64,000 nt of DNA from Nocardia amikacinitolerans NBRC 108937 (GTDB lineage Bacteria; Actinomycetota; Actinomycetes; Mycobacteriales; Mycobacteriaceae). Shown in pieces: positions 43,683-52,126 of the stretch; position 1 is the first letter of the stretch, and each line of letters starts with the position of its first letter. Location of the stretch: NCBI RefSeq assembly GCF_001612615.1, contig NZ_BDAU01000028.1, positions 62,001 through 126,000 of the forward strand. Direction: 5' to 3'. The position numbers were made by a program, and so were the translations under genes. Below the pieces are notes generated by a model. That model had not been told where the DNA came from and made no database searches. It saw only the letters and a program-made list of their open reading frames with translations.

Positions 43683-45323
43683 ATGACGAGTGTCCAGCAG
43701 CAGTCCGCATCCGGTTCGGCGGGCGAACCCGATATCCACACCACCGCCGGGAAGCTGGCCGACCTGCGGAATCGGCTGGAAGAGGCCAAGCACCCGATGG
43801 GTGAGGCCGCGGTCGACAAGGTGCACGCCAAGGGCAAGATGACCGCCCGGGAACGCATCCTCGCACTGCTCGACGAGGGCTCTTTCGTGGAACTCGACGC
43901 GCTCGCCAGGCACCGCAGCGTCAACTTCGGACTGGAGAACAACCGGCCGCTCGGCGACGGCGTGGTGACCGGTTACGGCACCATCGACGGCCGCGACGTG
44001 TGCATCTTCAGCCAGGACGTCACCGTCTTCGGCGGCAGCCTCGGCGAGGTGTACGGCGAGAAGATCGTCAAGGTGATGGACCTGGCGCTCAAGACCGGCC
44101 GCCCGCTGATCGGCATCAACGAGGGCGCGGGCGCGCGTATCCAGGAGGGCGTCGTCTCCCTCGGCCTCTACGGCGAGATCTTCCACCGCAACATCCAGGC
44201 CTCCGGCGTGATCCCGCAGATCTCGCTGATCATGGGCCCTGCCGCGGGCGGACACGTCTACTCCCCCGCGCTCACCGACTTCGTTGTGATGGTCGACGGC
44301 ACCAGCCAGATGTTCGTCACCGGTCCGGACGTCATCAAGACGGTCACCGGCGAGGACGTCACCATGGAGGACCTCGGCGGCGCGCACACCCACATGACCA
44401 AGTCCGGCGTCGCGCACTACGTGGCCTCCGGCGAGCAGGACGCGCTCGACTACGTCAAGGACCTGCTCAGCTACCTGCCGAGCAACAACCGCGCCGAGGC
44501 GCCGCGCTTCGCGCCCACCGACCCGATCGACGGCGCCATCGAGGACTCGCTCACCGAGGAAGACCTCGAGCTGGACTCGATCATCCCGGACTCGCCGAAC
44601 CAGCCGTACGACATGCACGAGGTGATCACCCGACTGCTCGACGACGACGAGTTCCTCGAGGTGCAGGCCGAGCGCGCGATGAACATCATCGTCGGCTTCG
44701 GCCGCATCGACGGCCGCAGCGTCGGCATCGTCGCCAACCAGCCCACCCAGTTCGCGGGCTGCCTGGACATCGACGCCTCGGAGAAGGCCGCGCGCTTCGT
44801 GCGCACCTGCGACGCGTTCAACATCCCGATCATCACCCTGGTCGACGTTCCCGGCTTCCTGCCCGGCACCGGCCAGGAGTACAACGGCATCATCCGGCGC
44901 GGCGCGAAGCTGCTCTACGCCTACGGTGAGGCCACTGTGGGCAAAATCACCATCATCACTCGCAAGGCCTACGGCGGCGCCTACGACGTCATGGGTTCCA
45001 AGCACATGGGCGCCGATGTGAACCTCGCATGGCCGACCGCTCAGATCGCCGTGATGGGCGCTTCCGGCGCCGTCGGATTCGTCTACCGCAAGCAGCTGCA
45101 GCAGGCCGCCAAGGACGGCAACGACGTCGATGCGCTGCGGCTCGAGCTGCAGAACGAGTACGAGGACACCCTCGTGAACCCGTACGTCGCCGCCGAGCGC
45201 GGTTACGTCGACGCGGTCATTCCGCCGTCGCACACTCGCGGCCAGATCGTGTCCGCGTTGCGACTGCTGGAGCGCAAGATGGTGACCCTTCCGCCCAAAA
45301 AACACGGCAACATCCCGCTCTGA
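43683..45323 (+). CDS. accD5: Acyl-CoA carboxylase beta subunit (carboxyltransferase)
   Basis: 546 aa carboxyltransferase of the biotin-dependent acyl-CoA carboxylase. In mycobacteria AccD5 with AccA3 and AccE5 carboxylates propionyl-CoA (and acetyl-CoA) for methyl-branched and ordinary fatty acids. Oxyanion-hole motifs are seen: GINEGAGARIQEGVVSL, then MGPAAGGHVYSPALTDF, and in the second crotonase half VDVPGFLPGTGQEYNGI and KAYGGAYDVMGSKHMGADV. Followed by accE5 and maf, as in M. tuberculosis. Confidence 0.95.
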   Translation: MTSVQQQSASGSAGEPDIHTTAGKLADLRNRLEEAKHPMGEAAVDKVHAKGKMTARERILALLDEGSFVELDALARHRSVNFGLENNRPLGDGVVTGYGTIDGRDVCIFSQDVTVFGGSLGEVYGEKIVKVMDLALKTGRPLIGINEGAGARIQEGVVSLGLYGEIFHRNIQASGVIPQISLIMGPAAGGHVYSPALTDFVVMVDGTSQMFVTGPDVIKTVTGEDVTMEDLGGAHTHMTKSGVAHYVASGEQDALDYVKDLLSYLPSNNRAEAPRFAPTDPIDGAIEDSLTEEDLELDSIIPDSPNQPYDMHEVITRLLDDDEFLEVQAERAMNIIVGFGRIDGRSVGIVANQPTQFAGCLDIDASEKAARFVRTCDAFNIPIITLVDVPGFLPGTGQEYNGIIRRGAKLLYAYGEATVGKITIITRKAYGGAYDVMGSKHMGADVNLAWPTAQIAVMGASGAVGFVYRKQLQQAAKDGNDVDALRLELQNEYEDTLVNPYVAAERGYVDAVIPPSHTRGQIVSALRLLERKMVTLPPKKHGNIPL

Positions 45324-45454
45324 ACCAGCGATACCCTCGGTAGGCCGCGCACACTGGTTGCAGACGCAATGAGTGGATCCGAGGATGATTATCGCGTCAT
45401 CCCATTTCGGGCAGAGAAAGACGCCCGATGGAGCTAGAGGAAGGATCTGGCACT

Positions 45455-45784
45455 GTGACGACCGTGGCAGAAGAAGACGTGTTGACCGCCGCCGAGTTGG
45501 ATCTCGCAGTCGACCCGATCGCGGACGAGGTCGAGGTGCTCACCGCGGACGCGGCCACCCCGACCGCCGAGGCGGGCGAGCAGCCGTTCATTCGAATCGT
45601 CAAGGGCTCGCCGACCGACGAGGAGGTCGCCGCACTGGTGTGCGTGCTGACCGCCGCCGCGAACGCGGCGAGCGCACCGGCCGCCACCGGCCCCGCCGAC
45701 ATGTGGGGCCGCCCGACCGCGATGCACCGCGGTACGTCGCCGTTCTCGCCGTACGCCTTCCCTGCCCTGTCCCACCTTCGGTGA
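45455..45784 (+). CDS. accE5: Acyl-CoA carboxylase epsilon subunit
   Basis: 109 aa. The acidic N terminus precedes the conserved core FIRIVKGSPTDEEVAALVCV typical of the small actinobacterial epsilon subunit that docks AccA3 to AccD5. GTG at 45455 is chosen over ATG 45428 because AGGAAGG sits 10 bp before it. Its stop overlaps the maf start (GTGA). Confidence 0.85.
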   Translation: MTTVAEEDVLTAAELDLAVDPIADEVEVLTADAATPTAEAGEQPFIRIVKGSPTDEEVAALVCVLTAAANAASAPAATGPADMWGRPTAMHRGTSPFSPYAFPALSHLR

Positions 45785-46419
45785 CGACGACGCTCGTTCT
45801 CGCGTCGGCGTCACCGGCCCGCAGGGAGGTGCTGCGCTCGGCGGGCATCGACCCCGTGGTGCGCATCTCCGATGTGGACGAGGACGCGGTCGCCGCGGCC
45901 CTGCCCGCCGACACCACCCCGCAGACGGTTGTCGTCGAGTTGGCCAGGGCCAAGGCGGTCGCGGTGGCCGCCGTCGTCCCCGAATACGCCGCCGACTGCG
46001 TCGTGGTCGGTTGCGATTCCATGCTGCTTGTGGACGGCGTTCTGCAGGGCAAGCCGCACACCCCCGAGGTGGCGCGGGCCCGCTGGGCCGAGATGGCAGG
46101 GCGCAGCGCCGATCTGATCACCGGGCACTGTGTGCTGCGGCTGGTCGACGGCGAGATCGTCGCCGAATCCGTGGACTGCAGTTCCACCACGGTGCATTTC
46201 GCCAAGCCGGAACCGGACGAGCTGGACGCCTACATCGCCACGGGCGAGCCGCTCCAGGTGGCGGGCGCGTTCACGTTGGACGGGCTCGGCGGCTGGTTCG
46301 TCGATCGGATCGAGGGCGATCCGTCGAGCGTCATCGGTATCGGCCTACCACTGCTGCGCCGACTGCTTGGCGACGTTGGGGTCGCCGTTGCGCAGTTGTG
46401 GCGCCACACGGACCGATAA
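45781..46419 (+). CDS. Maf family nucleoside triphosphate pyrophosphatase
   Basis: 212 aa. It has the Maf N-terminal LVLASASPARREVLRSAGID and the metal-binding CDSMLLVDG with QGKP. The family hydrolyses dTTP/UTP or modified nucleotides to monophosphates as house cleaning. Translationally coupled to accE5. Its last 75 bp overlap the convergent SufR-like gene. Confidence 0.9.
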   Translation: MTTTLVLASASPARREVLRSAGIDPVVRISDVDEDAVAAALPADTTPQTVVVELARAKAVAVAAVVPEYAADCVVVGCDSMLLVDGVLQGKPHTPEVARARWAEMAGRSADLITGHCVLRLVDGEIVAESVDCSSTTVHFAKPEPDELDAYIATGEPLQVAGAFTLDGLGGWFVDRIEGDPSSVIGIGLPLLRRLLGDVGVAVAQLWRHTDR

Positions 46420-47136
46420 CGGCGGTGTGAGGGGCGCTTCCGCGCCGGCGGCCTCGGCGCCGACCGGCACCGAGGCCGCCTCGCGAGTCTCCTGATTCCG
46501 GCGGGCCAGGTATTCGAGCCGGGTCACACACAGCTCGGGTTCCACGAACGGGTGCAGCCGGACGTTCACCTCGCCGCGCGCGCCGTTGCGGTCGAGCACT
46601 TCTCTGATCAAGCCCAGATGCACGCCGCACACCACCTCGGAGTGGGTGCGGGCGAGTTCGCGCAGCGGACAGGCGGTCATCCGGATCACCGCTTGGCCGG
46701 GGCCCTCGGCGGCGGCATCGCGCTCGGGCGCGAACCCGAGCTCCGAGAGCAGCGTCATCGTGACTTCTCTGGCGTCCTCCAAGGACTCCACCGCGTGGTC
46801 ACCGGCATCGAGCTTTGCGCCCCAGGCGCGTCCGGCCGCGACGGCGGCCTCCGAGCGGCGGCGTGGATCGGGACCGAGCTGGTCGGCGAGCACCTGCGCC
46901 AATTCCTGATAGCCGACCGAGCGCTGCACCGCGCTGTAGCCGATGCGCGGACGGCCGCGGCCGCGTGGCGGCTGCTGGAATTGCCGAACCAGGGATTCCT
47001 TGGTGAGCACGTCGAGGTGGAATCGCACCGTCGTGACGTGCTGTCCGGTTATTCTGGCCAGCTCCTGGGCGTCGAGAGGCTCGCTTGCGCCACGTAGGAT
47101 CGCGAGCAGTCGCCGCCGCGGCCAAGAATCGGACAT
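46345..47136 (-). CDS. SufR-like (COG2345, ArsR-fold) transcriptional regulator with candidate Fe-S cysteines
   Basis: 263 aa. The N-terminal winged helix (LLAILRGASEPLDAQELARI, TTVRFHLDVLTKESLV) is followed by a linker GRGRPRIGYS and a C-terminal sensor region with Cys156, Cys170, His173 and Cys203. This C-x13-C plus distal Cys spacing is like the [4Fe-4S] ligand set of actinobacterial SufR from memory; whether a cluster binds here is inference. GGAGGAGG stands 9 bp before the ATG. Divergent from sseA across 166 bp. A Pro/Ala-rich tail of about 45 residues overlaps the maf 3' end. Confidence 0.8.
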   Translation of the reverse strand: MSDSWPRRRLLAILRGASEPLDAQELARITGQHVTTVRFHLDVLTKESLVRQFQQPPRGRGRPRIGYSAVQRSVGYQELAQVLADQLGPDPRRRSEAAVAAGRAWGAKLDAGDHAVESLEDAREVTMTLLSELGFAPERDAAAEGPGQAVIRMTACPLRELARTHSEVVCGVHLGLIREVLDRNGARGEVNVRLHPFVEPELCVTRLEYLARRNQETREAASVPVGAEAAGAEAPLTPPLSVRVAPQLRNGDPNVAKQSAQQW

Positions 47137-47218
47137 AGCTCACCCCTCCTCCCGGGAGACTTTATCGGATGAGGGTGCGATTTATTCGCCCAATCAGCCG
47201 ATTCGTGATCTGAAACGA

Positions 47219-47257
47219 GTCTCACAATCGCCTCACATTTAACATCGCTGTGAGACC
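47219..47257. promoter_or_regulatory. Inverted repeat in the sseA/regulator intergenic region
   Basis: GTCTCACA (47219-47226) and TGTGAGAC (47250-47257) are exact complements about 31 bp centre to centre, three helical turns. They lie between the divergent SufR-like gene and sseA and are candidate half-sites for that regulator. Confidence 0.4.
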
Positions 47258-47302
47258 CGAACCGCCGTAACCACCGTCTACCTCGTGTGAAGGACCCATA
47301 TC

Positions 47303-48217
47303 GTGCCCGTTGCCCCGGACTCACATCCCTCATTCGGAACGTACGCACATCCTCACCGACTAGTAACCACAGAGTGGCTGTCGGCAAACATAGGCGCGCC
47401 GGGACTGAAGATCGTCGAGTCCAACGAGGACATCTTGCTCTACGACATCGGTCACGTGCCGGGAGCCGTCAAGATCGATTGGCGCGGTGATCTGAACGAT
47501 CCGGTCACGCGTGACTATATCGACGGCGCCCGTTTCACCGACCTGATGCGGGCCAAGGGCATCTCGCGCGACGACACGGTGGTCGTCTACGGGGACCGCG
47601 GCAACGCACAGGCGGCGCACACACTGTGGCTGTTCACCCTCTTCGGACACGAGGACGTGCGACTGCTCGACGGCGGACGCGAGGCGTGGATCTCCGAGGA
47701 GCGCGACACCACCTTCGACATCCCGACTATCGCCGACAGCGACTACCCGACGGTGCGCCGCGACGACACGACCGCGCGCGCCTTCCGCGAGGACGTACTC
47801 GCTCACCTGGGCAAACCGCTGCTCGACGTGCGCTCGCCCGAGGAGTACTCCGGCGAGCTCACCCCCAAGCCGGACAACCCCGAGGACGCGGCGCTGCGCG
47901 GCGGCCACATTCCCACCGCGCTGAACATCCCGTGGGACACCTCGCTCGCCTCGGACGGGCGTTTCCGCTCGCGCGCCGAGCTGTGCACCATCTACGCGCC
48001 CCTCGACGACGCCGACGACCTGGTCGTCTACAGCCGCGTCGGCGAGCGCTCGAGCCACACCTGGTTCGTGCTGACCTACCTGCTCGGCTACCGAACCGTC
48101 CGCAATTACGACGGCTCGTGGACCGAATGGGGCAATTCCGTGCGAATGCCGATCGCCAAGGGGGCTGAACCGGGTGAGGTTCCGGCGGGGACGGCCAAGC
48201 GCGGACGCGGAAAGTAA
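47303..48217 (+). CDS. sseA: SseA-like tandem-rhodanese protein lacking the catalytic cysteine
   Basis: 304 aa, two rhodanese domains (about 15-135 and 155-285) in the order of thiosulfate sulfurtransferases; positional match of Rv3283. The active-site loop of the second domain, normally YCRIGERSSHTW, reads YSRVGERSSHTW here, with Ser244 (codon AGC, 48032-48034) in place of the persulfide-forming Cys. The inactive first domain has YGDRGN as usual. The only Cys in the protein is Cys228. Classical sulfurtransferase activity is therefore unlikely. GTG start with GAAGGA 9 bp upstream. Confidence 0.88.
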   Translation: MPVAPDSHPSFGTYAHPHRLVTTEWLSANIGAPGLKIVESNEDILLYDIGHVPGAVKIDWRGDLNDPVTRDYIDGARFTDLMRAKGISRDDTVVVYGDRGNAQAAHTLWLFTLFGHEDVRLLDGGREAWISEERDTTFDIPTIADSDYPTVRRDDTTARAFREDVLAHLGKPLLDVRSPEEYSGELTPKPDNPEDAALRGGHIPTALNIPWDTSLASDGRFRSRAELCTIYAPLDDADDLVVYSRVGERSSHTWFVLTYLLGYRTVRNYDGSWTEWGNSVRMPIAKGAEPGEVPAGTAKRGRGK

Positions 48218-48251
48218 CGCGTACCTCCCCTTTCACTCCGGCCACGCGCGG
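48218..48251 (+). repeat. Dispersed intergenic repeat, copy 2 (34 bp)
   Basis: Begins on the first base after the sseA stop. It shares GCGTACCTCC, the central TTC-CTCCGGCC and the final GCGCGG with the copies at 17818 and 50322; this one is the most diverged. Confidence 0.55.
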
Positions 48252-48302
48252 ACTCGCCGTCGGGCCGGGTTCGGCAGCGATCGATCGGCCGATCAGGGCT
48301 TC

Positions 48303-48468
48303 CATCACACCGGATGCGGATGTGTGATGCGCGACCTACTGTTCAGTAGGGCTATCCGAGTTCGGCGTCTGTTGGCAGACTGCCTACACTCGCCCCAGAC
48401 GAAATTGTCGACAGGGCGCGGAGCCTGCGCGGTGTTCCGACCCCCACCGGGAGCGGAGCCTGCGCGGT
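48303..48468 (+). promoter_or_regulatory. accA3 upstream region: small hairpin and a 16-bp direct repeat
   Basis: CATCACAC/GTGTGATG (48303-48310 and 48322-48329) forms an 8-bp hairpin that may end sseA transcription. Further down, GCGGAGCCTGCGCGGT occurs at 48418-48433 and again at 48453-48468, 35 bp apart, in the leader of accA3. The function of the direct repeat is unknown. Confidence 0.4.
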
Positions 48469-48510
48469 CCCACCCGCGAAGCGACCAGAAGAATGCAACC
48501 AGGAGGCTCA

Positions 48511-50316
48511 GTGCCCAGCCATGCCAGCGCGCGGATCACGAAGGTACTCGTAGCTAATCGAGGCGAGATCGCCGTGCGCGTGATTCGGGCGGCCAAGGAC
48601 GCCGGCATCGCCAGTGTCGCGGTGTATGCCGAGCCCGACGCCGACGCGCCCTTCGTGAAGCTCGCCGACGAGGCGTTCGCACTGGGCGGCCAGACCTCGG
48701 CCGAGTCGTACCTCGTGTTCGACAAGATCCTCGACGCCGCCGCCAAGGCGGGCGCCGACGCGATCCACCCGGGCTACGGCTTCCTCTCGGAGAACGCCGA
48801 CTTCGCCCAGGCCGTGATCGACGCTGGCCTGATCTGGATCGGCCCCTCGCCGCAGTCCATCCGCGATCTCGGCGACAAGGTGACCGCCCGCCACATCGCC
48901 GAGCGCGCGAACGCGCCGATGGCAGCGGGCACCAAGGACCCGGTCAAGAACGCCGACGAGGTCGTCGAGTTCGCCAAGAAGTACGGCGTGCCGGTCGCGA
49001 TCAAGGCCGCGTTCGGCGGCGGCGGTCGCGGCATGAAGGTCGCGCACTCCATCGAGGAGATCCCCGAGCTGTTCGAGTCGGCCACCCGCGAGGCGGTCGC
49101 CGCGTTCGGTCGCGGCGAGTGCTTCGTCGAGCAGTACCTGGACAAGGCCCGCCACGTCGAGGCGCAGGTCATCGCCGACAAGCACGGCAACGTCGTCGTC
49201 GCGGGCACCCGCGACTGCTCGCTGCAGCGCCGGTTCCAGAAGCTCGTCGAGGAAGCGCCCGCGCCGTTCCTGTCCGACGCGGTGCGCGCCGAGATCCACG
49301 AGTCCGCCAAGCGGATCTGCCGCGAGGCCCACTACTACGGCGCAGGCACCGTCGAGTACCTGGTGCAGGGCGACACCGTGTCGTTCCTCGAGGTGAACAC
49401 CCGCCTGCAGGTCGAGCACCCGGTCACCGAGGAGACCGCGGGCATCGACCTGGTGCGCCAGCAGTTCCGCATCGCCAACGGCGAGGAACTGGACATCAAG
49501 GAAGACCCGACCCCGCGCGGTCACTCCTTCGAGTTCCGCATCAACGGCGAGGACGCGGGCCGCGGCTTCCTGCCCGCCCCCGGTCCGGTCGAGGTCTACC
49601 GTGAGCCGTCGGGCCCCGGTGTGCGCGTGGACTCCGGTGTGGTCGCGGGCAGCGTGATCGGCGGACAGTTCGACTCGATGCTCGCCAAGCTGATCGTCAC
49701 CGGCGAGAACCGCACCCAGGCGCTGGAGCGCGCCCGGCGCGCGCTGGCCGAGTTCGAGGTCGAGGGCCTGGCCACCGTCATCCCGTTCCACCGCGCCATC
49801 GTCGAGGACCCGGCGTTCATCGGTGACGGCGAGAAGTTCGACGTCTACACCAAGTGGATCGAAACCGAGTGGACCAACAACATCGAGCCCTACACCGGTA
49901 GCGGCGCCCCGGCCGAGGAGGACGAGGACCTGCCACGGCAGAAGGTCGTCGTCGAGGTCGGCGGCCGCCGCGTCGAGGTCTCGCTGCCCGGCAACTTCAC
50001 CGTTGGCGCGGGCGCAGCGGGTGCCGCGAGCAACGGCGCCGGTGTGATCCGCAAGAAGCCGAAGCCGCGCAAGCGTGGCGGTGCGGGCGGCGGCGCTGCC
50101 TCCGGTGACGCGGTCACCGCGCCGATGCAGGGCACCGTGGTCAAGGTCGCCGTCGAGGAGGGCCAGACCGTGGAAGCGGGCGACCTCATCGTGGTGCTCG
50201 AGGCCATGAAGATGGAGAACCCCGTCAACGCGCACAAGGCGGGCGTCGTGACCGGTCTCGCCGTCGAGGCGGGCGCCGCGATCACCCAGGGCACGGTCCT
50301 GGCCGAGATCAAGTAA
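48511..50316 (+). CDS. accA3: Acyl-CoA carboxylase alpha subunit (biotin carboxylase and carrier protein)
   Basis: 601 aa. An N-terminal biotin carboxylase (KVLVANRGEIAVRVIRAAKD, ATP-grasp AFGGGGRGMKVAH, EVNTRLQVEHPVTEET) is joined through an Ala/Gly/Lys-rich linker to a BCCP domain with the biotinylation site LEAMKMENPV near the C terminus. It is the shared alpha subunit for several AccD partners in mycobacteria. GTG at 48511 is chosen because AGGAGG lies 4 bp before it; ATG at 48493 has no ribosome binding site. The substrate of BirA in this window. Confidence 0.95.
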   Translation: MPSHASARITKVLVANRGEIAVRVIRAAKDAGIASVAVYAEPDADAPFVKLADEAFALGGQTSAESYLVFDKILDAAAKAGADAIHPGYGFLSENADFAQAVIDAGLIWIGPSPQSIRDLGDKVTARHIAERANAPMAAGTKDPVKNADEVVEFAKKYGVPVAIKAAFGGGGRGMKVAHSIEEIPELFESATREAVAAFGRGECFVEQYLDKARHVEAQVIADKHGNVVVAGTRDCSLQRRFQKLVEEAPAPFLSDAVRAEIHESAKRICREAHYYGAGTVEYLVQGDTVSFLEVNTRLQVEHPVTEETAGIDLVRQQFRIANGEELDIKEDPTPRGHSFEFRINGEDAGRGFLPAPGPVEVYREPSGPGVRVDSGVVAGSVIGGQFDSMLAKLIVTGENRTQALERARRALAEFEVEGLATVIPFHRAIVEDPAFIGDGEKFDVYTKWIETEWTNNIEPYTGSGAPAEEDEDLPRQKVVVEVGGRRVEVSLPGNFTVGAGAAGAASNGAGVIRKKPKPRKRGGAGGGAASGDAVTAPMQGTVVKVAVEEGQTVEAGDLIVVLEAMKMENPVNAHKAGVVTGLAVEAGAAITQGTVLAEIK

Positions 50317-50321
50317 ACGTA

Positions 50322-50355
50322 GGCGTACCTCCGCCTTCGCTGCGGCCATGCGCAG
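50322..50355 (+). repeat. Dispersed intergenic repeat, copy 3 (34 bp)
   Basis: Begins 6 bp after the accA3 stop. It reads GGCGTACCTCCGCC, TTCGCTGCGGCC, ATGCGCAG and is closest to copy 1. Confidence 0.6.
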
Positions 50356-50412
50356 TGCTGAGGACGTACTGCGTCGACTAGGCCGCGCCTTCGGGCCGAC
50401 CGACACCGCACG

Positions 50413-50449
50413 AGAGCGGGCGATGGACAACGGAGTCCGCGCCCGCTCT
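50413..50449 (+). terminator. Probable terminator of accA3
   Basis: 10-bp inverted repeat AGAGCGGGCG (50413-50422) with its complement at 50440-50449 around a 17-nt loop, followed by TGTCGT. It lies just before the leaderless promoter of the patatin gene. Confidence 0.5.
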
Positions 50450-50466
50450 TGTCGTATCGTGGTCCG

Positions 50467-51390
50467 GTGACCAGCTCTACCGTGGCCGAGATCATCCGCG
50501 GCCGCAGCGCCACCGGTTCCCGCGCGGACGGGCATCGCCTCGCGCTCGTCATCGAGGGTGGCGGCAGCCGCGGCGTCTACTCCAGCGGCATGGTGCAGGC
50601 GCTCGAGGAACTCGGCCTCTCCGGGGTGTTCGACGCCGTCTACGGCACGTCGGCGGGCGCGATCAACGGCGCCTGGCTGCTGTGCGGACGGGCCGTGCCG
50701 GGGATGCGGTCTTGGTCGAATCCGGAGATCATGCGGCGGGTGATCGATCCGAGCAGGCTGTTTCGCGGCGGCGCCGCGTTCGATGTGCGGTACCTGGTGC
50801 ACCGGGTCTACGACGGCCTGGAGCCCATGGATTTCCCGGCGATCCTGAACAATCCCACCACCTTCCACCCCATCGGCACCGACATCCGCACCGGCAACGC
50901 CATCGACCTTCGCCCGCACATCTACGACAAGCGCACCCTCATGCGGGCGCTGCGGGCCAGTGCGAACCTGCCGATCCTGGCCGGTCCGCCCGTCACCTTG
51001 GACGGCGTGCCCTACCTCGACGGCGGCATCGCCGAACCGATCCCCATCCACAGCGCGGTGCGCGGCGGCGCGACCCACTGCCTGGTGCTGCGCACCCGCC
51101 GCGCCGACGAGTCGCGCCCGCCCGCCTCGCGCCTGCACCACATGGTCGGCGGCAACTATCTCCGCTTCCGCGCCCCCGGCGCCTACCGCGCCTGGCTGCG
51201 CCGCCCGCAACAGGAACAGGCGGAGACCACCCTCTTGGCCGCCCTCGGCGACGCGGCCCTGCAAATCCACCCGCCCGCCGACGCCCCCACCGTCGAAGGC
51301 ACCGCCCGCGACACCGATCTGCTCACGAAGGCGCTCGAGCTCGGCCGCCAGGCGGTCTATTCGACCCTCGCCCGCGTCGACGCCGCCTGA
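50467..51390 (+). CDS. Patatin-like phospholipase
   Basis: 307 aa. The oxyanion loop is EGGGSRGVYSSGM, the nucleophile motif GTSAG (Ser near residue 67) and the dyad Asp in YLDGGIAEP. Related to the YjjU-like bacterial patatins with lipid acyl hydrolase activity; no signal peptide is visible. GTG at 50467 has TATCGT 6 bp upstream and no ribosome binding site. Its 3' end leads into a tandem repeat that copies the GCCGCCTGA of its stop region. Confidence 0.87.
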   Translation: MTSSTVAEIIRGRSATGSRADGHRLALVIEGGGSRGVYSSGMVQALEELGLSGVFDAVYGTSAGAINGAWLLCGRAVPGMRSWSNPEIMRRVIDPSRLFRGGAAFDVRYLVHRVYDGLEPMDFPAILNNPTTFHPIGTDIRTGNAIDLRPHIYDKRTLMRALRASANLPILAGPPVTLDGVPYLDGGIAEPIPIHSAVRGGATHCLVLRTRRADESRPPASRLHHMVGGNYLRFRAPGAYRAWLRRPQQEQAETTLLAALGDAALQIHPPADAPTVEGTARDTDLLTKALELGRQAVYSTLARVDAA

Positions 51391-51426
51391 AGGCATCCGC
51401 GCTCGCAGCCTGACCGCATCCACGTG

Positions 51427-51556
51427 GCCGCCTGAACTCACCGGCGCTGGACCCTGCCCGCACCCACGTCGCCGCCTGAACTCACCGGCGTGGAACCTGC
51501 CCGCACCCACGTCGCCGCCTGAACTCACCGGCGTGGAACCTGCCCGCATCCACGAG
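51427..51556 (+). repeat. Tandem repeat of 43-44 bp, three copies
   Basis: Units start at 51427, 51471 and 51514 with GCCGCCTGAACTCACCGGCG, continue TGGAACCTGCCCGCACCCAC and end GTC or similar. The first unit has one extra base. Truncated units flank both sides (51384 onward and 51557). Each unit contains GCCGCCTGA, the last codons and stop of the patatin gene, so the array seems to have grown from that gene end. Confidence 0.8.
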
Positions 51557-52126
51557 GCCGCCTGACCGCTGAGCAGCAGGCGATCGACCTGCGCGTCCGA
51601 GTCGAAGCACGCCGGTGCCCGCCAGCGATCGGCCGGGCCCTCGGCCTCCGCAGTGCGCCGGGCCGCGCTCGCGCCAGCCGCTGGTTCGGTCCTGGTCTTC
51701 GGCAGGTCCGACCGCACCGCACTGGGAGGTGGCCGCCGCCGGTCGGTCGACGGTCAGCGCTGACATCGACGCGGCCGACGCAGCCTTCGCTAACGGCTCA
51801 CACCGGCCGGATTGTGGCGAGCGGCCGCCGATCGGCCTGCCCTTGACCTTGGGGGACGCGGCCGCACCACGCTGAGCGGTGGGCCACCATCGGCCATCAT
51901 CAACAAGCAGCCGCCGGGCGGGTCCACATCCGACCACGCGGGCGGTCACGGAGCGTCCGTCCCTGCCTTGGGACGTTGGTTCCACCGAGGTGGTTCTAGG
52001 AGCTTTCCGGCGCGTCACGATGTGGACTACGTGCCGATTCGCGGGCAACGGGCCGTTACCCGGCGGATGGGTGGAAATCGCTTCTCGATCGGCACATCGC
52101 GTGCCGGGCGAGGTTCGCGGAGCGGA
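51557..52126. other. Intergenic region between the repeat and the kinase gene
   Basis: About 570 bp with several open frames but no recognisable protein, ribosome binding site or consistent codon pattern. The start (AEQQAIDLRVRVEAR in one frame) looks like a decayed coding stretch. I see no RNA gene. Confidence 0.45.

Noticed and set aside
51427..51556. Possible CRISPR array
   Set aside because: The units are contiguous 43-44-bp tandem copies without unique spacers, and no cas genes are nearby.
48508..51717. 1,069-residue open frame on the minus strand across accA3 and the patatin gene
   Set aside because: Opposite two genes with clear catalytic motifs; it has no domain and low-complexity composition.
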